Part shown: one piece after another, positions 8,523 through 17,505 of the stretch
Position numbering within the stretch: the first letter of the stretch is position 1
Layout of the letters: each line of letters begins with the position of its first letter
NCBI GenBank assembly: GCA_014896295.1
Contig: JADBKR010000008.1
Coordinates: 248,001 to 312,000, forward strand
Source of the DNA: Limnochordaceae bacterium
Lineage (GTDB): Bacteria; Bacillota; Limnochordia; Limnochordales; Geochordaceae
DNA length: 64,000 bases
Direction of reading: 5' to 3'
The notes under the pieces: generated by a model
Told to the model about the DNA's origin: nothing
What the model saw: only the letters and a program-made list of their open reading frames with translations
The model's database searches: none
Translations under genes and position numbers: made by a program

Positions 8523-9874
8523 CAGCCGGCCGCCCTCGCCGCACCGGCGCCGCCGCTTCCCTGCGCCTCCGTGCACGGCGGCCCGGCGACGAGCTCCTTG
8601 AGGTAGACGGTGGGGAGGTGCATGAGCTTGTTGGTGAGCCGGCGGGTGAGATGCTCCAGGACTTCCCTCGCCCGGGGCGAGAGCTCCCCGTCCAACCTGC
8701 CGAGCGCCCACTCGAGCTCGGCGAGGCGGACCTCCTCCGCCTGCCGGCGCATCGCTACCACCTCCGGAGCGGCCTGGCGCTGGCGCAGCCACTCCACGAA
8801 GTGGGCCACCTCCTGGCCGACGATGTGGTGGGCCGCCTCGAGGTCGGCCGCCCCCGGCGGCCCGGAGAAGGCCCCGGCGCCGGCCCCCAGGTCGTCGATG
8901 TGCAGCACGATCAACCCCGGCGGCATCGGGTCGGGCACCTCCACGTCCCGGGGCACGGCCAGGTCGATCACCCAGAGCGCGCCCTTTCCGTTCCGCCGCT
9001 GCGCCGCGCCCGCCAGGGAGGCCGCGTCGATCACGGCGCCCGGCGCCGCCGTCGCCGACACGACCAGGTCGGCCGCCCGCAGCACGGCGGGAAGGGCCTG
9101 CAGGCCCTCCGCCCTGAGCTCGACCTCCCGGTGGAGCCCCCGCCGCCCTTCGATCACCGCCTGTGCGGCATCCCGGGCCCGTTCGGGGCGTCTCGCGCAG
9201 ACGGTAAACCGGCGCACGCCCCGCTCGAGCGCCTCCTGCAGGGCCAGCATCGCCATGCTGCCGCTACCCACCACCGCAAGGTGGGCCTGGTCCCACTGCA
9301 CGCCGCCCTCTTCCGCCCGCCGCAGTGCCGCCCGGACCAGCGAAGGGCTCCCGCGGCCGAGGCCGGTCTCGGCCCGCACCCGCTTGCCGGCCCGTACGGC
9401 CCTCTCCCACAGTGCGCTGAGCACGCCGCCCACGGGCCTCACCCGCCGGGCCATCTCCATGGCGTCGCGCACCTGCCCCAGGATCTGGGGCTCCCCTACG
9501 ATGGCCGACTGCAGCCCCGCCGCCACCTCGGCGAGGTGGCGTGCGGCATCCTCGCCGGCCCGCTGCACGGCGTGTACCCGGATGGCGCGCTCGCTCATCC
9601 CGGAGCGGTGCGCCAGGCTCCGTACCACCCTGTCGAGCGCGCCCGCCTCTTCCACGTACACCTCGATCCGGTGGCAGGTGGAGAGCACCACGGATCCCGC
9701 TCCTTCGTTCCTCAGCCACTGCTCCACTTGCTCGGGGGTAGACAAACGCAGGCGCTCTCTCACCTCGAGGGGCGTCGTGCGGTAGTCGAATCCCACCATT
9801 GCCGGCCGGGTGCCCTCGCCCGCTCCCGGGGCACCACTCCGCCCGGCGGCAGCAAGCGGGTACGCAGCGCGCAT
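8522..9874 (-). CDS. hemA: Glutamyl-tRNA reductase
   Basis: Reduces glutamyl-tRNA to glutamate-1-semialdehyde, the committed and usually regulated step of heme synthesis. The catalytic Cys is in VVLSTCHRIEVYVE near residue 67, GEPQILGQVRDAM is near 130, the NADPH-binding GSGSMAMLALQ near 200, and the C-terminal dimerisation helix (LTNKLMHLPTVYLKEL) near 420. Length is 450 residues. The ATG overlaps the stop of the preceding HTH regulator (TGATG), an arrangement that ties hemA translation to the regulator. Confidence 0.95.
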   Translation of the reverse strand: MRAAYPLAAAGRSGAPGAGEGTRPAMVGFDYRTTPLEVRERLRLSTPEQVEQWLRNEGAGSVVLSTCHRIEVYVEEAGALDRVVRSLAHRSGMSERAIRVHAVQRAGEDAARHLAEVAAGLQSAIVGEPQILGQVRDAMEMARRVRPVGGVLSALWERAVRAGKRVRAETGLGRGSPSLVRAALRRAEEGGVQWDQAHLAVVGSGSMAMLALQEALERGVRRFTVCARRPERARDAAQAVIEGRRGLHREVELRAEGLQALPAVLRAADLVVSATAAPGAVIDAASLAGAAQRRNGKGALWVIDLAVPRDVEVPDPMPPGLIVLHIDDLGAGAGAFSGPPGAADLEAAHHIVGQEVAHFVEWLRQRQAAPEVVAMRRQAEEVRLAELEWALGRLDGELSPRAREVLEHLTRRLTNKLMHLPTVYLKELVAGPPCTEAQGSGGAGAARAAG

Positions 9875-10530
9875 CAGCCGGTCGCCTCCTTTTCGGGCAG
9901 CGCCGGGGCATGCCCGCCAGGGCCGTAACGCTCGAGCGTCGCGACCAGGAGCTCGTCGAAGAAGCGCCCCGCCCGCTGGAGGATCTGCCACCCTTCGGGG
10001 TCTCCGGCCGGCGGCCGGTCGAGGGACTGGGCGAGCGCCTGCATGATGCTCTGGCGGAAGACCAGGAAGGCCCGCGCCGTCTCCGCGGCCGACAGCCCCA
10101 TCTGCACGGCTTCCTCGCCGTAGCGCCGCATGATCTGCCGGGCGCTGTGCAGGTACGACTCCCCGTCGCCCGGTCGCGCCGCGAAGTGCACGAGCAGCCC
10201 CAGCAGCTGCCGGCCGCTCGCCCGCAGCGCCTCCTCCCGAGTGCGGTAGCGCGCTCTCCACGGTTCGCCCGGCAGCCTCCTCCCCAGCTCCTGCCGGGTC
10301 GCCGACAGCGCCAGGCGGGCCAGATGGTCCACTCCGCCTTCTGCCGGCACGTTCTGCCCCCTGGCCAAAAACGCCAGGAGATCCGCCCGCCGGTAGCGCC
10401 GGTGGCCGCCAGGGGTGCGGAAGGCGCTGATGCGCCCCTCGTCGGTCCACCGCCGAAGGGTCGTCTCGTGGACGCCCAGGATCTGGCAGGCCTCCTTGAC
10501 GCTCACCCAGTCCACGGCCAACCGGGTCAC
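9874..10530 (-). CDS. Helix-turn-helix (MerR/excisionase-like) regulator within the heme operon
   Basis: A 218-residue protein with an N-terminal winged helix of the MerR/HTH_17 type: VKEACQILGVHETTLRRWTDEGRISAFRTPGGHRRYRRADLLAFL at residues 9-54. A roughly 150-residue alpha-helical C-terminal domain follows (RTREEALRASGRQLLGLLVHFAARPGDGESYL..), resembling RsbR-type N-terminal or sensory helical domains. GTG 10530 overlaps the hemQ stop and its own stop overlaps hemA. Lying inside the heme operon, it may sense heme or an intermediate and control the operon, perhaps through the direct repeats at 14859-14887. Function is inferred from context only. Confidence 0.75.
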   Translation of the reverse strand: MTRLAVDWVSVKEACQILGVHETTLRRWTDEGRISAFRTPGGHRRYRRADLLAFLARGQNVPAEGGVDHLARLALSATRQELGRRLPGEPWRARYRTREEALRASGRQLLGLLVHFAARPGDGESYLHSARQIMRRYGEEAVQMGLSAAETARAFLVFRQSIMQALAQSLDRPPAGDPEGWQILQRAGRFFDELLVATLERYGPGGHAPALPEKEATG

Positions 10531-11228
10531 CCCATGTCCGCCACGGCGTCGCGCAGGCTCTTGCGCACGCCCGTCACGAACGGCGTCTCGACCTTGACGT
10601 AGCGCCGGGCCCCTGCGGCGCGCAGTGCCCGGATCATCTCCACCAGGCGCGGGAGATGGTCCGTCTCGAAGGCCAGGATCCACTCCCAATCCCCGAGCCC
10701 GAAGGCCATCACGGTGTTGGCCCGCACGTCCGGATAGGGCCGCGCCAGCTCTCCGTGCTCCCGCAAGAGCGCCGCCCGCTCGGCCGGCGTCAGCAGGTAC
10801 CACTCCGGCGTGCGGACGAACGGATAGACGCAGAGGAACCGGCGCGGCGGCTCCCCCTGCACGAAGGCCGGGATGTGCTCGGGGTTGAACTCGGCCGGCC
10901 GGTGCAGCCCGAGAAACGCCCACGTGAGCTCGAGGTGCCGGCCCAGGGGGCTGCGGCGGAAACGCACGAAGGCCTCCTGCAGCGCCTCGGCCGACGGCCC
11001 GGTCCACCACATCATGAGGTCCGCATCGGTCCGGAAGCCCGCCGTCGAGTAGACGCCCCGGACGCTCACCCCGCCAGGCGCCGGCTCGTGCTCGAGGCCC
11101 AGCAGCGGCTCGGCCGCCTCCACGGCCCGTTGCCGGTCCGCCTCTGTGAGCGCCCTCCAGCTCGGCGCTCCCTTCCAGACCGTGTAGTAAGCGAAGATGT
11201 CCGCCTGTTGCTCGGCCATCGCCAGCAC
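10527..11228 (-). CDS. hemQ: Coproheme decarboxylase (HemQ/ChdC, chlorite dismutase family)
   Basis: Oxidatively decarboxylates coproheme III to heme b, the last step of the coproporphyrin-dependent route of Firmicutes and Actinobacteria. The family pattern is visible: FAYYTVWKG near residue 12, GVYSTAGFRTDADLMMWW near 60, YPFVRTPEWYLL near 135 (with the conserved tyrosine), and FGLGDWEWILAFE near 180. Length is 233 residues. The GTG start at 11228 abuts the hemY stop; ATG 11219 is an alternative. True chlorite dismutase is excluded by the operon context. Confidence 0.93.
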   Translation of the reverse strand: MLAMAEQQADIFAYYTVWKGAPSWRALTEADRQRAVEAAEPLLGLEHEPAPGGVSVRGVYSTAGFRTDADLMMWWTGPSAEALQEAFVRFRRSPLGRHLELTWAFLGLHRPAEFNPEHIPAFVQGEPPRRFLCVYPFVRTPEWYLLTPAERAALLREHGELARPYPDVRANTVMAFGLGDWEWILAFETDHLPRLVEMIRALRAAGARRYVKVETPFVTGVRKSLRDAVADMG

Positions 11229-12743
11229 TCATGCCCCTTTCCTGACCGCTTGGCTCGCCCAGGCGAGGCAGCGCTGCGCCGCCTCCCGCCCCTGGCGCAC
11301 GCAGTCCGAGATCCCCATGCCCCTCCACGCGGCGCCCGTGACGAAGAGCCCGGGCCACCGCGAGACCTGGCGCTGCACCTGCTCCACCAGCCCCAGGTGC
11401 CCGACCCGGTACTGGGGCATGGCCTGGGGCCAGCGGAACAGCTGCCGCCAAAGCGGTGGCTGCTCGATCCCCGCGATCCTGGCAAGGTCCTCCTGGAGCG
11501 CCTCCAGGAGCCGCTCGTCGGGCAACTCGAGCGCCGCGTCGTCCCCGTGACGCCCCACGAAGCAGCGGATCACCACCAGGCCCCTTGGGCTGGTATGCGG
11601 CCACTTGGACGACGCCCACGTGCACGCGGTCAGGTGCAGGCCCATCCGCCGCGCCTCGACCGAGGGCACGAGCATCCCCGACGTGCGGCGCACCGGTGAA
11701 CCCTCTCCCACGGCGCCCGGCCGGTAGACCAAGGCGGCCACGGCCGTCGAGGCGAAGACGAACTGCTCGAGCCCCGCAGCCATGCCCGGATCCCACGTCC
11801 GCACCAGCCTGGCGGCCGCCGGGGGCGGCACGGTGACCACCACGGCGTCGAAGGGCCCCGAGGCCCGCCCGCCTGCCAGGAGCACCCGCCACCCGCCCTC
11901 GCTGCCCGGCGGCTCGAGCCCCGTCACCGCCGCGCCCGTGTGAAGGAGGACTCGCGGCCGCAGATACGCCTCCAGCGCCTGGACGAGCTGCGACAGCCCG
12001 CCGCGGAAAGTGGCGAACGGAGAGGAGAACCCCGCGCCGTTTGGGGAGGTGCCGTAGCCTGCCGCAGCGGGCCTGCCTCGCGCCGGGTGCCTTCCGTGGC
12101 GGCGGGCCAGCATGGCCCGCACCAGCCCGCCGTAGCGCAGTTCGTCCTGGCGCAACGACGGGTAGGTCGCGAGGAGGCTGAGCTCCCACGGATCGCCGGC
12201 ATGGATGCCGGCAAGCAGCGGTTCGGCCAGGTACCGGACCGCCTCGGCACCCAGGCGCCTGCGCACGAAGGCGCCGAGCGACTCGTCGGAATCGCCGGGA
12301 CGAGGCGGGATCACGACGTCCAGACCCATCCGCACCTTGCCCGCCCAGCTCACGATGGGGCTGCGCAAGAACGGCCCCACGCGGGTCGGCATCAGGGCGA
12401 ACAACCCGTCGGGCAGCTCCACCAGCCGGCCGCCGCGCACAACGAGGGTCCTGCGCCTGGCCGGGTCGGGGGTCACCACCTGGTCGCCCAGCCCGAGCAT
12501 CCGGGCCAGCTCGAGCGCCCAGGGCTTGAACGTGTAAAGCGAGTCGGGGCCGGCCTCCACCATCGCGCCCTCGAAGGCCGGGCCGGCCTCGTCCAGGGGC
12601 ACGGTGCGTACCTTGCCGCCCAGACGGCCGGACGCCTCGAAGAGCTCCACGCTGGCGGCGGGCCCTTCGGCCCGCCCCTGCCGCACCAGCTCATGGGCGG
12701 CCGCAAGGCCCGTGATCCCGCCGCCGATGACCGCCACCCTCAT
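11229..12743 (-). CDS. hemY: Coproporphyrinogen III / protoporphyrinogen oxidase
   Basis: FAD flavoenzyme of the HemY/CgoX family. VAVIGGGITGLAAAHELVR at the N-terminus binds FAD, GGKVRTV and EAGPDSLYTFKPWALELA follow near residues 42-70, and a C-terminal FVTGAAWRGMGISDCVRQGREAA completes the FAD site. Length is 504 residues. With hemQ and hemH beside it, the likely reaction is oxidation of coproporphyrinogen III to coproporphyrin III. It is 22 bp downstream of hemH. Confidence 0.93.
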   Translation of the reverse strand: MRVAVIGGGITGLAAAHELVRQGRAEGPAASVELFEASGRLGGKVRTVPLDEAGPAFEGAMVEAGPDSLYTFKPWALELARMLGLGDQVVTPDPARRRTLVVRGGRLVELPDGLFALMPTRVGPFLRSPIVSWAGKVRMGLDVVIPPRPGDSDESLGAFVRRRLGAEAVRYLAEPLLAGIHAGDPWELSLLATYPSLRQDELRYGGLVRAMLARRHGRHPARGRPAAAGYGTSPNGAGFSSPFATFRGGLSQLVQALEAYLRPRVLLHTGAAVTGLEPPGSEGGWRVLLAGGRASGPFDAVVVTVPPPAAARLVRTWDPGMAAGLEQFVFASTAVAALVYRPGAVGEGSPVRRTSGMLVPSVEARRMGLHLTACTWASSKWPHTSPRGLVVIRCFVGRHGDDAALELPDERLLEALQEDLARIAGIEQPPLWRQLFRWPQAMPQYRVGHLGLVEQVQRQVSRWPGLFVTGAAWRGMGISDCVRQGREAAQRCLAWASQAVRKGA

Positions 12744-12765
12744 ACGGGCCCGCCACCCCTGGCCG

Positions 12766-13771
12766 TCATGTCCACCCGCCGCCCTCCGGCCCGGCCTCGA
12801 TCACGAGCCGGGCCAGGGCCTCGATGAAGTCCTCGGCGTCGTTGAGCGAGGCGGTCCTCACCATGGCGATCCCGAGCCGGCGGGCCTGGGCGGCCGCCTC
12901 GACGTCGAGGTCGTAGAGCACCTCCAGGTGGTCGGCCACGAAACCCACGGGGCAGACCACCACGCGGCCCACACCTTCCCCGGCCAGGCGCTCGAGCGCC
13001 TCGCTCACGTCGGGCCCCAGCCAGGGCTCAGCACTGCGGCCCCGGCTCTGGTAGGCCAGCTCCCAGCGGCCGGCGGCCAGGCCGAGCGAAGCGGCCACCG
13101 CCTGGCACGTGCGCTCCAGCTCAGACGGGTAGGGATCGTTCCACGTCCGGATCCTCTCCGGCAGGCTGTGGGCCGTGAAGAGCACCCGGGTGTCCGGAGC
13201 GAGGGCCAGCGTGCCTTGGGCCGTCTGCTCCACGGCATCCCCGGGCAGCCGCCGCGCCGCCTCCCGCACGCGCCGGGCCACCGCCAGCACGAAGGGCTGC
13301 AGGGTCGCCCAGCTCTCGATCCACCGGAAGGAGGGCCGCCTCGGCGGCTCGATCGCCTGCAGCGCCTCCCGGGCCGCCTGCACGTAAGCCCCGCTGCTCA
13401 TGCGAGAGGCATGCGGCGCAAGCGCCAGGCCCACCGCTTCCCTGACGCCGTCCCGGGCCATGGCCTCCACGGCTTCGGCAATCCAGGGGTGCCAGTGCCG
13501 CATCCCGACGTAGCACCGGCCACCCGAGCCTGCGCTCCAGGGCCCGGGCCTGGCGCCGGGTGATCGCGGCCAGGGGCGAGACGCCCCCGATGGCGAGATA
13601 TCGTGCCTTCAGCTCCTCCAGGAGCTCGGGGGCCGGGGGCCGCCCGCCCCGGATGTGGGTATAGTACGCCTCGAGGTCCTCGAGGCGCTCGGGGCTGCCG
13701 TACGCCATGAGCAGTACCCCACGGCGCGCCGCCCTGCCGGCCGTACCGCCCGCCGGCGTCTCAAGAGGCAT
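12766..13771 (-). CDS. hemH: Ferrochelatase (coproporphyrin ferrochelatase), frameshifted
   Basis: Inserts Fe(II) into coproporphyrin III in this pathway. [29 protein letters not shown] at the N-terminus, [16 protein letters not shown] in the middle (catalytic His), [11 protein letters not shown] near 185 and [17 protein letters not shown] near 270 are diagnostic. Two frames are needed. At about 13523-13525 the minus strand reads CTCGGGTGGCCGGTGC, and removing one G gives [15 protein letters not shown]. The repaired product has 334 residues. The start is placed at ATG 13771, overlapping the hemE stop; ATG 13789 is possible. A homopolymer error is the most probable cause. Confidence 0.92.
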
Positions 13772-14822
13772 GGCCGTCGCCCCCCGCATCCCCGGTCCAG
13801 GCGTGCACCCGCTCGACCAGCCGCTCCAGGTGCGACGGGTCGGCGTCCGGCGGCACGCCGTGACCGAGGTTGAAGATGTGCCCCGGCCTGCCCGCGGCCG
13901 CCTCCACGACGGCCCGCGCCCTGGCCTCGACCAGCGGCCACGGCGCCCGCAGCAGAGCCGGGTCGAGGTTGCCCTGGATGCCGTGCCGCGCGGGGTCGAC
14001 GCGCCGCCAGGCCTCGGCCAGCTCGACCCGCCAGTCGACGCCGATGACGTCGGCGCCGAGTCCTGCCAGGCGATCGAGCAGCCCCGCCGTCTCCACCCCG
14101 AAGTAGACGACGGGCACGCCGAGAGCCTTGACGCGCCCCACGAGGCGCCTCAAAGACGGCGCCACCCGCTCGTCGAAGTCGGCCGGCGACAGCGCCCCCA
14201 CCCAGCTGTCAAAGATCTGCACGGCCGAGGCGCCGGCCCGCACCTGGGCCTCCAGGAGCGACGCGACCGCCTGCTCCAGGCGGTCCATGAGCGCGCTCCA
14301 CAGGCCCGGATCGGCGTGCATCAAGCGCTTGGTCTCCACGAACGTACGGGATGGGGCGCCCTCGATCAGGTACGAGGCCAGCGTGAAGGGGCCGCCCGCG
14401 AACCCGATGAGCGGCACGTCGAGCTCCCGGACCAGGAGCCGGATCGTCTCGCCGACGAACGGCAGGCGCTCGGCCACCTCCTCCGGCCTCAGCGCCTCGA
14501 TCTGCGCCGCCGAGCGCACCGGCTCGTCCACCACGGGGCCCCGGCGCTCCTCGAGCCGGAAGCCCACGCCCAGCCCCTCGAACAGCACGCTGATGTCGGA
14601 GAAGAGGATGGCGGCGTCCACGCCGAGGCGCCGTACCGGCTGCAGCGTCACCTCGGCGCACACGTCAGGGCGGTGCACGATGTCGAGCAGCGACAGGCGG
14701 GCGCGCACCGCCCGGTACTCCGGCAGGTAGCGCCCCGCCTGTCGCATGAACCACACGGGCGTGGGTCGCGCCGGCTCTCGCCGGCATGCCCGCACGAAGC
14801 GATCGTCCCGCACGCTCCGCAT
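13761..14822 (-). CDS. hemE: Uroporphyrinogen decarboxylase
   Basis: Decarboxylates uroporphyrinogen III to coproporphyrinogen [19 protein letters not shown] near residue 22 is the family signature, followed by [14 protein letters not shown] near 72, [16 protein letters not shown] near 140, and [21 protein letters not shown] near the C-terminus. Length is 353 residues. It is the first gene of the heme operon, 77 bases downstream of a TATAAT box. It overlaps hemH. Confidence 0.96.
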   Translation of the reverse strand: MRSVRDDRFVRACRREPARPTPVWFMRQAGRYLPEYRAVRARLSLLDIVHRPDVCAEVTLQPVRRLGVDAAILFSDISVLFEGLGVGFRLEERRGPVVDEPVRSAAQIEALRPEEVAERLPFVGETIRLLVRELDVPLIGFAGGPFTLASYLIEGAPSRTFVETKRLMHADPGLWSALMDRLEQAVASLLEAQVRAGASAVQIFDSWVGALSPADFDERVAPSLRRLVGRVKALGVPVVYFGVETAGLLDRLAGLGADVIGVDWRVELAEAWRRVDPARHGIQGNLDPALLRAPWPLVEARARAVVEAAAGRPGHIFNLGHGVPPDADPSHLERLVERVHAWTGDAGGDGHAS

Positions 14823-14858
14823 GAGCCCCTTCGTGCCACAAGGCGAGTGCCGAGGCCA

Positions 14859-14887
14859 CGCAAACCTGAGGAAAAGTGCGCAAACCT
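14859..14887. promoter_or_regulatory. Direct-repeat operator candidate in the heme operon leader
   Basis: The 9-mer CGCAAACCT occurs exactly at 14859-14867 and again at 14879-14887, a 20-bp period (two helical turns). Each copy continues into G/C-AG. The pair sits between the -10 box and the hemE start, where a bound protein would block transcription. The HTH protein of the operon is a natural candidate ligand, but this is inference. Confidence 0.5.
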
Positions 14888-14898
14888 CAGCCCACCGG

Positions 14899-14928
14899 AT
14901 TATAGGCCGCGGGGCTCCTGCGTGTCCA
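14899..14928 (-). promoter_or_regulatory. Promoter of the heme operon
   Basis: On the minus strand TGGACA (14928-14923) and a perfect TATAAT (14904-14899) are separated by 18 bases, 77 bases upstream of the hemE ATG. It is the only strong promoter seen for the ten-gene operon. Confidence 0.7.
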
Positions 14929-15010
14929 CCGCGCGTTCATCCCGAAATCGACCCGACGAACGTCCCGGAACGCATCCCCCTTCGGGGCGGGGCAGGTCCT
15001 CCCCTCCGGC

Positions 15011-15955
15011 TTACTCCGGTCGCATGATCGCCTCGATCTTCCGGCGTACGTCGTCGGTCAGCGTCCACCCGGCCACGCCCGCCGCCTCGGCGATCTGCCC
15101 CGGCCGCCGGGCGCCCCACAGCGCCACCGTGACGCCGGGCTGGTCGAGCACCCACCGCACGGCCAGCTGCGCCACCGTCTTGCCGAGCTCGGCGGCGAGG
15201 GACTTGAGCTGTTCGACCTTCCGCAGGTTGCGCCGGAACGCTTCCCCCTGGAACCGGGGCTCGTCCGCGCGGCTGTCGCCGGGCGGAAACGTGGTGGCCT
15301 CGGTGAACTTGCCCGTCAACAGTCCGCGGGCCAGCGGGCTGTAGGCGAGCACCCCGATCCCGTGTTGCCGGCAGTAGGGCAGCACGTCGGCCTCGATCCG
15401 CCGGTCGAAGAGGCTGTACGGCGGCTGGTTGGAGTGGAGCGGCGCCACCTTGCGCCACTCGTCCATCTGCTGCACGTCGTAGTTGCTCACGCCGAGCGCC
15501 CGGATCTTCCCCTCCCGCTGCAGCTGGACGAAGACCTCGGCCGTCTCGGCGATGGGTGTCTTCGGGTCCGGCCAGTGCACCTGGTAGATGTCGATGGTCT
15601 CCACCCGCAGCCGCCGCAGGCTCTCCTCCACCTCTTTGCGGATGCGCGAAGGAGAGGAGTTGCGCCAGACGTTTTCCTTGTCGTCCCACTCCATGCCGCA
15701 CTTGGTGGCGATGACGACCTGGTCGCGCGCCACCTTCTTCTCCGCCAGTGCCCGCGCGACGATCTCCTCCGACAGGCCAAACCCATAGACCGCTGCGGTG
15801 TCGATGGTGGTGATGCCCATGTCCAGCGCCTCGTGAATGGCCCTCACCGCGTCACCCACGTCGGTGCCGCCCCAGAGCCACCCGCCGATGGCCCACGTGC
15901 CGAGCGCCACCCGGGAGACGCGAATCCCCGTGCCGTCCAGGATCGTGTACTCCAA
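15011..15955 (-). CDS. Aldo/keto reductase
   Basis: NAD(P)H-dependent carbonyl reductase with a TIM barrel. The catalytic tetrad is recognisable: Asp in TTIDTAAVYG (near residue 52), Tyr of the same segment, Lys in VIATKCG (near 84) and His in YQVHWPD (near 126). GVSNYDVQQMDEW and AYSPLARGLLTGKF are standard family blocks. It has 314 residues and starts at TTG 15955 behind GGAGGT. Closest in type to general stress or methylglyoxal AKRs; the physiological substrate is unknown. It is divergent from the M16 genes, with 149 bp between. Confidence 0.9.
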   Translation of the reverse strand: MEYTILDGTGIRVSRVALGTWAIGGWLWGGTDVGDAVRAIHEALDMGITTIDTAAVYGFGLSEEIVARALAEKKVARDQVVIATKCGMEWDDKENVWRNSSPSRIRKEVEESLRRLRVETIDIYQVHWPDPKTPIAETAEVFVQLQREGKIRALGVSNYDVQQMDEWRKVAPLHSNQPPYSLFDRRIEADVLPYCRQHGIGVLAYSPLARGLLTGKFTEATTFPPGDSRADEPRFQGEAFRRNLRKVEQLKSLAAELGKTVAQLAVRWVLDQPGVTVALWGARRPGQIAEAAGVAGWTLTDDVRRKIEAIMRPE

Positions 15956-16104
15956 ATGCCTCTACCTCCACTCCCGTGCATGGTACCATCCAGCAATCGC
16001 CTCCGGCAGCTGCGTGCGGCAAACCCTTGCCCCGCCCAGAACCTTTCGCGACATTGGAGCTACTCACCGGCGAGGGAAAAACCTGTCGTGGACCGGGAGG
16101 TGTC

Positions 16105-17505
16105 GTGACCGCCATGCTGTGGGATCGCCGGACCAGGCGGGCCGGCAGGCTGCGGGGGGCTCTCGCCCTTGCGACGGGGGCGCTCCTCGCCGCTTTGCTC
16201 GTCCTGGCGGCCCTGCCCGCCCTGGCCCAGGAGCAGGCTCCGAAAGTCGAGCACAGCCGCCTGCCCAACGGCCTGGACATCTACGTGTACGAAGACCATA
16301 CCGCCCCCCTCGTCTCGGTCAACCTGTGGTACCGGGTAGGTTCCCGCGACGAGCCGGTGGGCTTGCGGGGCATGGCCCATCTCATGGAACACATGATGTT
16401 CAAGGGTTCGACCCGGGTGGGGCCGGAGCAGCACGCCCGGCTCATCCAGGCCGCCGGCGGGATCTCCAATGCGTTCACCACGACCGACGCCACGGTGTAC
16501 TGGGAGAAGGTGCCGTCGTCGCAGCTGGAGCTGGCGCTGGCGCTCGAGGCGGAGCGGATGGCGCACCTGGCCATCACCCCTGAGAAGCTCGCCTCCGAGC
16601 GGGAAGTCGTGAAAGAAGAGTACCGGGCCAAGCTCCAAAACGACCCCATCGGTGTCGCCTTCGACCGGTTCCACTCGTTCATGTTCGAGGGCACCCCGTA
16701 TGCGTGGACGCCCGCCGGCTTCCTGGACGACCTGGATCGCATCACCGTGAACGACCTCGACCGCTTCTATCGCACTCACTACGTCCCGTCCAACGCGGTG
16801 CTGGTCGTGGCGGGCGATACGACCCTCGCGGAGGTCGAGCGGCTCGCCCTCCTCCACTTCGGGCCCATCCCGCCCGGCGAGGCGCCCGAGCGGCAGGCCA
16901 TCCGCTTCGCCGCGCCGGCCCTGGGCCAGCCGCGCCGGGAGCAGCTCGCCCTGCCCGTCCAGGTGCCCGGCGTGCTCGCCGGCTTCGCGGTGCCCGGCGC
17001 CCGCAGCGAGGATCGGTACGCGCTGGCGGTGGCGTCGAGCATCCTGAGCGGCGGGGAGAGCGCCCGGCTCTACCAGCGGCTGGTGAAAGAGCGGCAGCTG
17101 GCGGTGTACGCGGGCGGCGCGCCGCTCGACTACGCACACGCCGGGGCTTTCCTCGGCATCAGCTTCTTCCTGCCGCCTCACACGCCCGAGCAGGAGGTGG
17201 AGGCGCTCCTGGCGGAGATCGGGCGGCTGGCCGACGAGCCGCCGACCCCGGAGGAGCTCGCCGCCGCTCGCAACCAGGTGGCGGCCGCCATGGCCTTCCA
17301 GATGGACTCCCTGGACGGCGTGGCGGAGCTGATCGGTGGGGCCGTGGTCGTCGAGGGGGACCTCGGAGCGTTCACCCGGGGCATCGAGCCCTACCTGCAG
17401 GTGAGCGCCCAGGACGTGCAGCGGGTGGCCCGGCGCTACCTGCAGCCGGCCCATGCGACCGTGGTGACCCTGGTACCCGCAGAAGGGGGTGCTGCTCGGC
17501 CATGA
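16105..17505 (+). CDS. M16 zinc peptidase, catalytic subunit, exported
   Basis: A pitrilysin/processing-protease homologue of 466 residues. A signal peptide precedes AQEQAPKVEHSRLPNGLDIYVYED. The inverted zinc motif HLMEH is in GMAHLMEHMMFKGS near residue 90, with the further Glu in ASEREVVKEEYRAKL about 75 residues on. The two M16 half-domains (peptidase and M16_C) follow. The start is taken at GTG 16105 behind GGGAGG; the frame is open further upstream. It is coupled to the next gene by an ATGA overlap, forming an active/inactive M16 pair that probably degrades peptides outside the cytoplasmic membrane. Confidence 0.9.
   Translation: MTAMLWDRRTRRAGRLRGALALATGALLAALLVLAALPALAQEQAPKVEHSRLPNGLDIYVYEDHTAPLVSVNLWYRVGSRDEPVGLRGMAHLMEHMMFKGSTRVGPEQHARLIQAAGGISNAFTTTDATVYWEKVPSSQLELALALEAERMAHLAITPEKLASEREVVKEEYRAKLQNDPIGVAFDRFHSFMFEGTPYAWTPAGFLDDLDRITVNDLDRFYRTHYVPSNAVLVVAGDTTLAEVERLALLHFGPIPPGEAPERQAIRFAAPALGQPRREQLALPVQVPGVLAGFAVPGARSEDRYALAVASSILSGGESARLYQRLVKERQLAVYAGGAPLDYAHAGAFLGISFFLPPHTPEQEVEALLAEIGRLADEPPTPEELAAARNQVAAAMAFQMDSLDGVAELIGGAVVVEGDLGAFTRGIEPYLQVSAQDVQRVARRYLQPAHATVVTLVPAEGGAARP

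Noticed and set aside
10527-11228. Chlorite dismutase activity for the HemQ-family gene
   Set aside because: It sits within the heme operon beside hemY and hemH, where the family acts as coproheme decarboxylase.
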